Origin: Nematostella vectensis
Taxonomy: Eukaryota > Cnidaria > Anthozoa > Actiniaria > Edwardsiidae
Length of the DNA: 64,000 nucleotides
Assembly: GCF_932526225.1 (NCBI RefSeq)
Contig: NC_064039.1
Span: 5,283,001-5,347,000, forward strand
Direction: 5' to 3'
Part shown: positions 11,500 to 21,751 of the stretch, in pieces
Layout of the letters: the number at the start of each line of letters is the position of its first letter
Numbering within the stretch: position 1 is the first letter of the stretch
Program-made: the position numbers and the translations under genes
Notes under the pieces: model-generated
What the model saw: only the letters and a program-made list of their open reading frames with translations
What the model was told of the DNA's origin: nothing
Database searches by the model: none

Positions 11500-12253
11500 G
11501 CTAAATGTCGTGACACCCCAACTAGAGCACTGGCGGGAGTGCGAATATCGGACAACTGAAGATAGAGCGCCGGACTAAAGCTTTTCGCATTAGGGACCGT
11601 AAACTCTGCCGACCTTAAAAACCAAAGTAAGCAAGATTAAACGCCGCTCAGAACATGGTATGATCAAGGAGAGCCAGGTCTAAGGAACGAAAGATCACTA
11701 AACATGATGTCGTAGGATACCGGCAAGTGCGGTGGTGAGCCAGAGGGACCCTGCGGGGGCTAAACCCCCACACTATACGCTGAAGCCGCTCGCAATACGC
11801 GAGAGGGCCCGCATGTCCAGATTCGATGTGTAGCGAGCGCACCGCAGATAGGTACACTATAACGGATGGGTACCGAATCGACGCTGCCAAATGAGTTACG
11901 AATAGGCAGAGTATCCACTCATCTACTGGTCCCGGGGAACCTGTCGAGTAAAGCCTTCCGAGTTGCTGACAAAATATCACAAACTTGCGTTGCGCGGACG
12001 CGCAAGTACGCCGCGTGGGAGGTGCTAAGCCTTCAAACAGGTACGTTCTGCAACGGAGTTCTAGTGACGAGAGGTCAGCTCGCGAACCAGTTGGGGTTGA
12101 ATTGGAGTCGGATGGCACTCCGCGTACGGGGCCGGAGTTGAGTAACGCGACCACCGCCTCGTTATTGCATCGGAACAGTACATGACCTCGAAGCCATCCG
12201 TGACCCCTCACGTGCGCGGCCACGAAGACCGGGGAACAGCTCCTTGTATGCAA
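11500..12253 (-). pseudogene. DIRS RNase H-like and tyrosine recombinase remnant, C-terminally truncated
   Basis: The ORF at 12253-11648 starts in an RNase H-like end (LRGHVLFRCNNEAVVALLNSG). It continues through the recombinase N-terminal domain (PPTRRTCASAQRKFVIFC, then LFVTHLAASIRYPSVIVYLSAVRSLHIESG). After the stop, the same frame shows AAFNLAYFGF and FTVPNAKSFSPAL with interrupting stops, so homology continues to about 11500. The catalytic HxxR and Tyr region is missing before B1. Confidence 0.8.
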
Positions 12254-12394
12254 TAGAACGCCCTATCTGATTCTTTTTCCACCGACCGTTGAACCGTGCT
12301 CTAGAATAGTGCGCCCCATAACCAATCACTCCCGGTCACGACAAGGTCACGACGATATTCGCCTCCGTCTGTAATCCAGGAAATAACCAAAAAC

Positions 12395-12957
12395 TCACAC
12401 CGTTCCACACGGATGGAAATTATGCCACCACGCTAAGTCTAGCTGATATTCCGCGCTCAAACAAATTGGGTGATCCCGATGGCGGAAGCAGCATAAGAGG
12501 TCGATGATACGCAGAAGAAAAGTACGGCCCGGCCATACTACCTTAGCCGCATGGTGAAGGTGGCCTATCAGTGACTCGAATTGGTTGCGGGTGGCCCACT
12601 TTCGTTCCCGCCATGTCGAGACGAGACCGCGGAGAGCCGACAACTTATCGGCCGGTAGGCGTGCAATTTGGAAAGATGAATCTAGCTCTATGTGATCGTG
12701 GTGGTGGGCCCGACACACTTACCTGGGTGTAGTGGCACACCAAGCGACACACTACCCGAAAGCGATAGGGTCGCCGCGCAATACTGAGAGTTAGCTGGGC
12801 CAGCTAGAATAAATTCGTCGAGGTAATGTTCCAGGGTGGCGCACATTATTGATGAGAATCCACTCGACCATGTTTGCGACGCAGTTGAAAATATAAGGAG
12901 CTGACCGAAGGCGCTGGCCAAAGTCAAACCCACATAGAAATCGCCTCGCCATTTCAT
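12395..12957 (-). pseudogene. DIRS reverse transcriptase remnant
   Basis: Two overlapping minus-strand frames. The first (12957-12688) contains the fingers/palm region and the catalytic-box equivalent YLDEFILAGP, where the family normally has YLDDF. It then has GVPLHPGKC.GPTT, the usual sequence just after the active site. The second (12718-12395) contains the thumb-connection block LPADKLSALRGL...LIGHLHHAAKVVWPGR. The Asp-to-Glu change in the active site and the frameshift argue against activity. Confidence 0.8.
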
Positions 12958-13797
12958 ACCTAGCAGATGCCGATCGGAAGGGTGAACCGGAATTTCGCGA
13001 TATGAGCTCCTTGCCCGAACTGCGCGATCATTTGAATGATCTCGTTTATGCGCACATATTGCAAGGAAAACGCTGCTACATCGATGCCATCGTTACGACC
13101 CGCCGGGGCGGACAAGTCAACTATTTATTTCCACTTCCCTGGCTGACCCGCCTTAGGAATCACTCCGAATCCGCTGGTATGGAGGCGCGGTTACGGCGCG
13201 CACCGGAAAGGGCCTGCCACCCTACCTAATCTGACTTCATTGGCTAAATAGTCGTCGATAACCTGAGGATTGTTGCGCGCGGAAAAGCTTGTTGTCGCGC
13301 GCCGTTGTGAGCGGGGTTGTACCCACAAATCCCAATTTAAGTCCCTCGCGCATCCCTGTCACGACGTACGCGACGCATTCCGGCCGTGGGTTGTGGGTGG
13401 TACGCCAGTTCCCAAAAAAGGCCTCTGGGCTTAGGGGACACCTGGGACACAACTGCCATACAAAACCTGCTTAACTGCAAGAATAGGTGCATAAGGTAAT
13501 AATTACTATAACTAACTAGACAACTCTCTCTAAAATAGTCAACGAACCCTACAGGGTTTGGCGATCCTGCTGCCGCCCTGGGCCATCTCAAACCCGGGTG
13601 CGCGACGCCTTGCGCCTTCGCCCTGCGCTCGACGGACACTCGCGCGCCGGATAGTTCCCGTCGCAGTAAGCGCACTGGGGGGTGCAGCGGCACCCCGGAA
13701 AGTAACACTTGGAGAAATTCCACGAGCGACACGCTTCCGAACTTTTAAGGCAACCCCTACCGGCTTCTGGGCGGCTTATCTGCGGGTGAAGTTGGGA

Positions 13798-14629
13798 CTA
13801 ATTGGTTAGCTTGGCCACAGTCGCGTGCTCGCAAAATGCTCTATCATAATTCAGCCATACGCGCCCGGCGAACTGGCGATGAGTGCGCAAAATACCTAGC
13901 TTGTACAACAGTAAATCCCGTTTCCTCTGAGGGAACTGAGAGCTAAGGATAAGCGCATAGATAGAAAATGCCTCACACCACGCCCCAATATCCTCGATGG
14001 CCCGCCGGGGTTTCTTATTTGCTGTCGTCAGCACAAGATTGCCGTTCGCGGCTCCGCGTTTAGGCTCGGTTTCCAGCCGTGGTGGTTTCGGTGCGCCCTT
14101 GATCCTCTCCCATTCCAGTGGAGGAGCAGAGCGCGAAGAAAGCACGGCTGGAAACCGAGCCTACGCGTTTGCCTCTCGTAGGTTTGGGATCAAGAGCTCG
14201 CTAAGCTCGACCTACCGCTTACCCACAATTGCTGTTACCTATTTTGCAGAAACTGGTGAGAAGCCAGGTGCCACAATAAATGGCTCACCGACCGCCGTAG
14301 AATGCATCCATGGGCGCAATGGCCGTCGAGACAACGCTGCCCGAGTCGACCGATAACGTGAGAGCAGCACTCAAACCCGCCACACCGGACGGAGCCGACA
14401 AGATAGAGAAGGTGTTGACTAAATCTGGCAACATACATGGCTACGAGAGTCGCCCTGGTACCTGACGCCGGAGGAGGTACCTGACGCCGACCCCGTTTTC
14501 GTCTCGTCCTGGAGTTGATGTTGCTTTTTTCACTGTTCGATGCCAGCAACTGGGCAAAAGAGCGAATCTCCTCCCTCATCACCTCCCGGATAGCTTTCAT
14601 GAATTCGCTCGGAGGCCTGTTCGCCATAC
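13798..14629 (-). pseudogene. DIRS ORF1 (gag-like) remnant
   Basis: It begins near 14629 with MANRPPSEFMKAIREVMREE, a helical N-terminus, and runs into a basic RTRRKRGRR patch. It resumes in another frame (14145-13798) with WCEAFSIYALILSSQFPQ and a WLNYDRAFCEHA segment, which resembles the conserved core of DIRS first ORFs (W..A..VY...I....P, then WL.YD..FR..A). It is frame-broken and presumed inactive. Confidence 0.6.
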
Positions 14630-14869
14630 CGCCGAAGGAAAACCAGAAGTCTGACGAAAAATAAAAAATAAAACAGAAAAAATAGCTTCCCAAGTCTTAG
14701 CACCAAACGACGGTTGATCGAGGATTTCCCGCTCGGTGCAAAGCTACCCTTCGAAGGCATACCGCTGTACCACGTGCGCCGGCGCAGGTCACGTACGCTG
14801 AGACGCTACCCTGTGTTGTGAGTCTAACCTTGCCTAAATGCGAGCATTTATCCTCATTAAACATAGGGC

Positions 14870-15690
14870 GAAAAACAAAATAAGTGGAGAATAAAAAATG
14901 ACTTGTTGAAAAGACATGTGTAGTCCAGTGTTGTGTTTATGTTTATTTTTTGCGTGTTTTTCACGATTTGAAAGAGCTGTTGGCTACCTGTGGTAGCTTT
15001 TGGGGTCACAGGTTTTAGCGCGAAGCGCCGCGTTAGCGGAGCCCCATACCTGAGAAAAAGTGGTATATAAAACAAATATGGTAACAAATATACCCATCGA
15101 CTCGAGTTTTCGTGACGCGATGTCCGTCCGTCCGTCCCTTAAACACGAACTCGCGCTATAAAGGCAAAGCTCCACCCCCTCTTTCGCAAGCTCTCGCGCA
15201 AGCTGTCGTCATTCACAACTAGACTTCATTTAGTGCGGACCTATGAAAACCGCCGGAAGAAAACATGCTAAAAGTAAAGCCGTACGACAAACTACGACAA
15301 CTTTAAGTACAAAAGAGTGTCAAAGAGCTATAAGGAATATTCGGGAAAGTGTTTGGAGCCCATTCTCTACAAAAACAAGAGCAAAGGTTGTACCTGAGAA
15401 ATCAAACACAGCGCGCGTCATTATAGTGCGCGCTCGTACAAACAACGAATTTGAAATATTCATCTCTTCAAAACCTATCTAATATCCTCGCTACTTTTCG
15501 TTCTGTTTCAAGAAACAGCTGTTGATAAGGCTATGTTTCCTTCAATAGTGTGCTATCGATCACTCTAGAACTCTATTGTAGCATTTTGGTCTCTCTCTCT
15601 ACGGAGCTCTGCACTGAGTGATGTCAAATGACGACTGAAAGCTTGCCTTAGGCAAGTCCCTTTTATAGTGCGCGTATGACAACCAAACTT
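14870..15690. other. Spacer with a TATA-like box and one short basic ORF
   Basis: Contains GCTATAAAGGC at about 15155-15165 and the 79-codon ORF listed separately. Otherwise no domain, splice structure or inverted repeat was recognised. Confidence 0.4.
15243..15482 (+). CDS. Doubtful small basic ORF behind a TATA box
   Basis: 79 codons, rich in Lys, Arg, Thr and Ser (starts MKTAGRKHAKSKAVR). The ATG lies about 80 nt downstream of a TATAAAGG. No family was recognised. Chance is a strong alternative, because no intron, polyadenylation hexamer close behind, or conserved motif supports it. Confidence 0.2.
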   Translation: MKTAGRKHAKSKAVRQTTTTLSTKECQRAIRNIRESVWSPFSTKTRAKVVPEKSNTARVIIVRARTNNEFEIFISSKPI

Positions 15691-16460
15691 GGTGTCATGT
15701 ATGTGTCAAGAGAGGTGCAAATCTGTGGACACGTGATTTGTGACGTCATCGATGACGCCACTAGAAGCAAAAATATGCTGACAAAATAAAAAATATTTAT
15801 ATTTCACGAAGGAAACATTGTATGGCAACCAAACTCAGTAGGTGTCATGTAGGTGTCAAGGGGTTGCAACAATGTGGTCACGTGTTGTGTGACGTCATCG
15901 ATGACCTCACTTAAAGCAAAAAACGTGGTTAAAGGCAAAAAAAATCATATCTCTTGAAAGAAACATTGTTTCACAACCTAACTTGGCAAGTGTCATGTAT
16001 GAATCAAGGGGGTGCAAAAATATGGTCACGTGATTTATGACGCCATCGAGGACGTCACTAAAAGCAAAAATGTTCCGATTTCATTAAGAACAAAAATATC
16101 CATATCTCATGAACAAAACATCCTATAACAACCAATTTTGGTATGTGTCATGAAGGTGTCAAGGGGGGTGCACTAATATAGAAGCACCATTAGAAACAAA
16201 AATATGCTGACGTCATCAAAATAAAAAAAATATTATATTTCAATAAAGAAACATCGTGTGACAACAAAACTCGATAGGTTTGATGTATATTTCAAGTGGG
16301 GGTGCAATGAGATGGTCACGTGACGTCATCGATGACGTCAATTATTAAAACTACGCTGACGCCGAAACATCGTATGACAACTAAACTTGCTATGTGTAAT
16401 TTAGATGTGGGGGGAAGGGGGTATAGCAAGTTGGTCGCGTGATCTGTGAAATCGTTGACG
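15690..16460. repeat. Divergent ~140-bp tandem repeat with CACGTG and TGACGTCA palindromes
   Basis: About six imperfect units. Each carries, in order, a GTGTCATGTA(G/T)GTGTCAAGG block, a GGTCACGTGAT E-box, a TGACGTCATCGATGACGTCA-type palindrome and an AAGAAACAT..TATGACAACCAAACT block. The palindrome is perfect over 20 bp at 16321-16340 and degraded at about 15742, 15892 and 16038. Confidence 0.85.
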
Positions 16461-17425
16461 TCGTCAAAAACAGAAATATAATATTTAATATTTCTTAAAT
16501 TATTAAGCGAAAATAAGCAAAGATTTGGTCGTTTGGAGCTCCGCATTTAGGCTATGCCTAAATTTCTATATTAGGTTTACGCTTTAGGTCTTCGTTTTGT
16601 AGACTCCCAGATCAGGGTATCAAAAGGTTGGGGAGACTATTTTTTATTTCATATATATCAAAAAGGTCATTTTATCAATTTAATCTTCATCAATTTTTTT
16701 CGTTGTATGCTTTCATTCTCTAATTTCTCTTTAAAAAATGTATCATCTCTTCACATAACAATTTCCTTTGGAAGCCAGCCCCCCCCCCCCCTTACTGTAT
16801 GGACTAAAGAAAAGCTATTAGGCTTTTCTCCAGATTTGTAGAAAAAGCTAACATTACACTACTAATATACTCTATGGGTATTCACTTATAAATAAACAGC
16901 ACAAAATTAAAAAAGAAACTTTAATTCAACTTCACGAATAAATTAAAATAAACTATATTTATGTAAAAAGCTTCTTATGTATAAGCAGCAATAGGCAAAT
17001 GCAATCTTGGATTCCATGTCTGTTAAATATTCAATGCTTTTCACAGCCACTCACATATGACACAACCCAATTCTATCTATCCCCTCACACCTTTCCCCAA
17101 CAGACACACACCCTTTAAAATGCCGAACTAAGTGTCTGATACAACATTTACGTAAAATAAATAAAGACACAGCTAGTATGCTGCAGTTAATATAAAACAA
17201 ACAGATATAAAAGTCTATCGCCACACTATGAGTCTGCTGAATTTCCCCAATGTAATAAATTTCCTAAATTTTCTTAGACTCTTGAAATGGGGAATTTCTA
17301 TTTCTTGTCTTTCTATTCCTTTTCTGCTTACCATTAACTCTTGGTAACATTCTGTTCCTAAAAACACTTTAATCTCAAATTGCTACAGCCTGTAGCTTAA
17401 CATAACTAAAATATGAAGATAATTT
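16460..17425. other. Intergenic DNA, nothing recognised
   Basis: AT-rich, with a C10-12 tract near 16780. It is probably 3' flank of the small minus-strand gene that ends at 17426. No credible coding signal was seen. Confidence 0.45.
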
Positions 17426-19224
17426 TCAGCAAGAACCCGGTAATTTCTCCTTTTGATCCTCTCTGTCCTCACTTGCCAACATGTTTTCTGTGAAGGTCTC
17501 TACAGATGCCTCTATAAAGGACTGAGTCTCCACATTGGAGTTGGCTTCTCCTGGTACTGTGGAGAAAGCATTGTCCATAAGAAACAACTTTTTGAGATAT
17601 ACCTTATCCACTTTTAATATCCTTAAAAAGTTATAGCCAGAGAGAACTGAGAAAAGCTCAAAGACCATGATCTCTGGTAAACAAACATGATAACAGTAAA
17701 AAATGGGTCAAAGTTACAAAGGTTTCTCTGTTTGCTTAGATACCAAACATTTGAAGCACAAGATGGATTGCTTGAGTTCTTGGTGGGACCTGGACTACTG
17801 TTAGTACAGGCAGGTTATCATCTTCTACATTTTTGTTATTGTGAGATCAAGTCTCATTATTTAATAGCAAGCATAAGGGAGTGTTCATTAAATACACCAA
17901 GGGGGTAGGGGGAGGGAAGATTTTTACTCAAGACACCTTAAAATTCTAGAGCTCTTGCTTGCAGGTCCTTTTTCTTCCAATTAACCCCCCCCCCCAAAAA
18001 AAAAATAAATAAATAAATAAAAAAAATAAAACCATGGTCCGCCCCTAAGGATGCCTGTGAAGAAGTATTAATATACAGATATATTTGTTTTTGTTTAGAA
18101 TATATTTCTGTATAAAAAGGGATATAATGTCCAACATATAAAACATTGTATGCATATTGTTTTGTGGATTTGCATGCTCCACCAGTGTTTAGAAGTTTAT
18201 TGGCATTTATTCCTATTAACTGATAATAAACAGTATCGGTAAATCCAACTGATATATACTGAAAGCTGGATTGTTAAATCCAGCTGTAATATACTGAAAG
18301 CTGGAAGTATCTTTATTATGGTTTATAAAGACAAAATTATTAAACATTTGTCATTTGGCTTAATATTTAATCTGTACTTGTGCTACAAACTAGATCATAT
18401 CAGTAAAATATTAAGCTGAAGAGTATGGCTCCTAAAAAAGTCAGAGACCCCCCTTTTAAAGGTTCTTTTTTTCCCTAGCCCCCCCTTTGAATGGTTGAAG
18501 ATTTTCGGAGCCCTTCCCTCAATATTCTCCCTCCCCCCTGTGTTAATGAACACTCTCTAAAGCAAACTATCCTGGAGAGAGGCCAGAGCCTCGTCTCAAG
18601 CTGGCTGGCCACCAAATAGAGAGTTGTTCGAGACTCTTGAATCAGGGTAAAAGCAAACAAGACAAGCAAAACAAGACAAACAAGCAAGCAGGCCACATAA
18701 GATTGGGGGGGGGGGGGGGCACAATACAGAAACAGTAAGAAAATATTGGGGAGGCACAGCCATACCCCTACTGGTCATTTCCTAATGTTTTTGAAAATAT
18801 TGGGGGGGGGGGGGGAGGGGGGAACATGCCCCCTGCTACGGCCCTGTTGAGGCAAGCACAAAAAAACATTTTCACAGCCCCAATCCTTTGTTTTTATACG
18901 AAGTAAACATACATGAAGCATATCTTACTTTTGATGTTGAGTTTTTCATTTGGCATTACAAGAATAACCTCTCCATTTTTTCCATACCCAAAACCATGCT
19001 TGTCATCCCAGAAGAAACCAGCATTCAAACCTAAAGAAAAACCAAACCTAATTTAGCAAAAATATTGACAAACAATGATCTTGAAATCCCGTAAATCAGT
19101 GTGCACCTTGGAAACCTGTCTGAGAAGGGGTGGCTTTTTTTGAAGACGCAGTACCACTTATGGCTCTTGCGGCAGCGAGTCGACAAGAAGCCACAATGCG
19201 ACTAGCTTGGGCAAGTGACTGCAT
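17426..19224 (-). CDS. Unrecognised 152-residue protein with a mitochondrial-type N-terminus, 3 exons
   Basis: Minus-strand exons 19224-19116, 19030-18929 and 17673-17426. All junctions are GT-AG, phases match and the sum is 459 nt. The N-terminus MQSLAQASRIVASCRLAAAR is rich in Arg, Ala and Ser with no acidic residue in the first ~30, as in matrix-targeting presequences. Exon 2 encodes a Gly/aromatic-rich GFFWDDKHGFGYGKNG followed by EVILVMPNEKLNIK. Exon 3 is predicted helical and ends in an acidic tail. An acceptor at 19241-19240, just before the ATG, and a donor at 20634-20633 suggest a 5' UTR exon upstream. No family was recognised. The link from exon 2 to exon 3 (1.25-kb intron) rests on phase and splice sites only. 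Confidence 0.5.
18700..18835. repeat. Long G tracts
   Basis: Two runs of at least 12 G are separated by about 85 nt (near 18704-18719 and 18802-18816, the latter extended by GAGGGGGG). They lie in an intron of the small minus-strand gene and could form G-quadruplexes; this is an inference from composition. Confidence 0.6.
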
Positions 19225-19239
19225 TGTTGATACCTTCAC

Positions 19240-20634
19240 CTGGAAATCCAAGTAAGGTAAGGGTCATTATTTATCAGGGGGAGGGATACTAAATTGATTT
19301 TTTTCCAGTTCAGAAATTCCAACCCTCCCCTCCCCCCATTTAAAACCCAAAAATTGGAACCCTCCCCCAAGATGGCAGCTAAAATCACATCCCTCCCCCA
19401 ACAAAAAGAAACAAAATCCATGAACTTTTTTCATGTAAATTTCCGGTTGTTTTCACAATATTTCACAAAAGGGAGTGAAAAAGACTATTCAGGTACAGTA
19501 CTGTATATACCTCCGAGAAGAAAAATTTAGAAAATGGAACATGCTTAGGGAAGACCCCCTAAAATAACCAGGTTACTAAATACTACCAATCTGAAAAGTT
19601 TGTGGGGGAGTGACACAAAGGGAAATTTGAAACACTGAAACTTCAAACGATAAAACAAATATATGCGCCAGTCAAACAGAAGTCATAAAATTGCAAGCAA
19701 GAGGCCCATCATATTTATTTATCTATTTTTAGGGGGTCTGGGGTTCTCCCCAGAAAAATTTTAAAATTTTAGACTTTTACCAGGCTCGGAAATTGATTAG
19801 AATACCTCTTCAAAAAATAAGCCCCCCCTCCCTAAACCCTGTTAAAAAATTGAGGTCCTTCCCCAAATCGGCGCTCAAAAAATTATTACTGTCGTCCATA
19901 CAAAACCTTGCATTTTAAGAGCAATATTGGGTGTATAAACTCGCTCCAAAAAGTGCTTTTTTGCGTAGGTATAGACCAAAACGGGATGCGACATGAATCC
20001 TAAGGTATAATTCATTAAAGCGACGGCTCTCTGATGATTATTATACAAAAATTGCCTCAGCGGCGAGCGATGATATAACCGTCGATTTTAAAACCATCTT
20101 CCACGATCGCTATGTTTACAACGTCACAGTAAAGTATACCCTTTCTTTAGTCAAAACTCAACTTTGGTCGATGTTTTCGTATAATATCGCATTTTGAAGC
20201 GAGTTTGCTCACCCCATATCGCGTAATACAAAGGTTTGTTTGGGAAATTTTTACTTCCGGTGGATTTTGGTCCTAAACTGGCTTATTGCCTTTTATTCGC
20301 AAACAAACCCAAAGCGAGTTGAAGAGGAAGAGCGTATCGACTGGGCCTCGTGTTGCCCAGAAACAAATGAAAAGCTGCTAAAAGTAAATACTCGATAGTT
20401 CTCGATAGAAAACTTGAATTACACATAAGTAGATAACTCACAGACACTAACAGTCGGTAAGCATGCAATCGTTTTCTGCTCTCAAAACTCGTCGTCCACG
20501 ATTGTCATGGCAAAACAACCGTAGCGAATTTATTTTAAGAATGACAGTTGGCTTCATGCACACAAATACAACGGAACGCATCCACGGCAACAAGTACTTC
20601 CATCAAATAACGGTCGAACTCATTGCCAACTTAC
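19240..20634. other. Presumed first intron of the small minus-strand gene, no other feature
   Basis: Contains C- and A-rich low-complexity stretches (19300-19400, 19800-19880) and short spurious ORFs. No mobile-element termini were recognised. Confidence 0.4.
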
Positions 20635-20846
20635 CTTTTCGATTTGTGAGCTGAGGAGGAAGCTTGTTTTCGCGGTGAATTTATTTTGACGCGTGCTGGA
20701 ATATCTTTACTGGCGTCACTTACTCGTACCCAGTCGTAACGCAAGTTTTCGGAAGGGAGATTTCGAAGGCGCGCAAAGCCTAAAGGGAAGAGAGCAAAGA
20801 ACGTCTCTTCCCTTTCTCTTTTCTCTTCCCTTGATGCTATGCCGTG
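20635..20846 (-). other. Probable 5' leader exon of the small minus-strand gene
   Basis: The sequence ends in a strong donor (AAAAG|GTAAGT on the minus strand, exon end 20635). Joined to the acceptor before 19239, its open frame meets a stop at once, so it would be 5' UTR with an upstream ORF rather than coding. The CACTA-like element begins at 20847 and may have cut off or replaced the original promoter. Confidence 0.35.
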
Positions 20847-20989
20847 CACAGGAAAAAATTCCGATTTCCCAATTTGGGAAAAAATGGGGAATATTTTGGG
20901 ATTTCTATGGGTTTCTTATGGGATTTCCCAAAATTGGAAAAATGCTACCAAAACCAATATTGGGAAAATAAAATCCCAAAGACATCCCA

Positions 20990-21262
20990 AAATTGGTTTA
21001 TTTTGTGGACAAGATTTTCCCATTGTTGGGATTTTATTGGGACCATCAAATCCCAAAAGTGGTTTATTTTGTAGACAACATTTTCCCATTGTTGGGATTT
21101 TATTGGGACCATAAGATCCCAAAATTGGTTCATTTTGTGGACAACATTTTCCCATTGTTGGGATTTTATTGGGACCATCAAATCCCGAATTTTTGGACAA
21201 CATTATCCCATTTTTGGAAATTTATTGGGACCATTGAACCCCCAAATGGCTTATTTTGTTGA
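20990..21262. repeat. Left subterminal array of the CACTA-like element, ~69-bp unit
   Basis: About three and a half copies of a unit with GGTTTATTTTGTGGACAACA, then CCCATTGTTGGGATTTTATT and GGGACCAT. The short ORFs read through it on both strands are artefacts of the repeat. Confidence 0.9.
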
Positions 21263-21751
21263 CAGCAATACTGTATAAATTAAAATAAAAAATGAATGCA
21301 AAACAAAAGAACAATGTTAACATACTAGGAAAATTTAATAGAATTCAAACATCCCTTTTTGTAGAAACAACATAGTTTTAATGTAGAGTGCAAATAATTA
21401 AAGGTAAGTAACCTTTACAATAGTTTCTAACATGACAGCTTCAAGTACAGTAAAATGCTGTAAAATAAGTAAAATATTTAACACATTTGCCTGCAATTAT
21501 CTTGTTGGCCAGCACTTCACACACTTGTGTGTGGGAGTAAGGTTCAATATGGTAGTGTTCTTGGGCAACTATCTACTAAATGCCAGGGAAAACTTTACCA
21601 TACAGGTACTATGAGCTCAAAGTTTGATCTTTTTGTTAACAGTTTTTGTTTGGCTTTACCAAATATTCAACACATTTGCCTGCAATTATCTTGTTGGCCA
21701 TGCAGCACCCACACACTTGTGTGTGAGTAAGGTTCAATAGTGTTCTTGGAC

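Larger units (their letters stand above)
10951..14861 (-). mobile_element. DIRS/PAT-like tyrosine-recombinase retrotransposon, decayed
   Basis: On the minus strand the order is A1 (14861-14681), coding region, B1 (11402-11313), A2 (11312-11114), then about 70 nt, then B2 (11040-10951). A1/A2 and B1/B2 are recognisable direct repeats, so this is the split-direct-repeat arrangement known for PAT/Ngaro-type members of the DIRS order. Inside are gag-like, reverse-transcriptase, RNase H-like and tyrosine-recombinase remnants in that order. Frames are broken by stops and shifts. The recombinase stops short of its catalytic C-terminal half. A1 lacks a ~15-bp stretch present in A2. Confidence 0.85.

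Noticed and set aside
11866-12185. Plus-strand ORFs in the DIRS region
   Set aside because: They are antisense shadows of the recombinase frame.
20839-21262. Overlapping ORFs on both strands with repeated GPNKIPTMGK or PLLGFYWDH
   Set aside because: They are products of the left subterminal array; both strands stay open because of the repeat.
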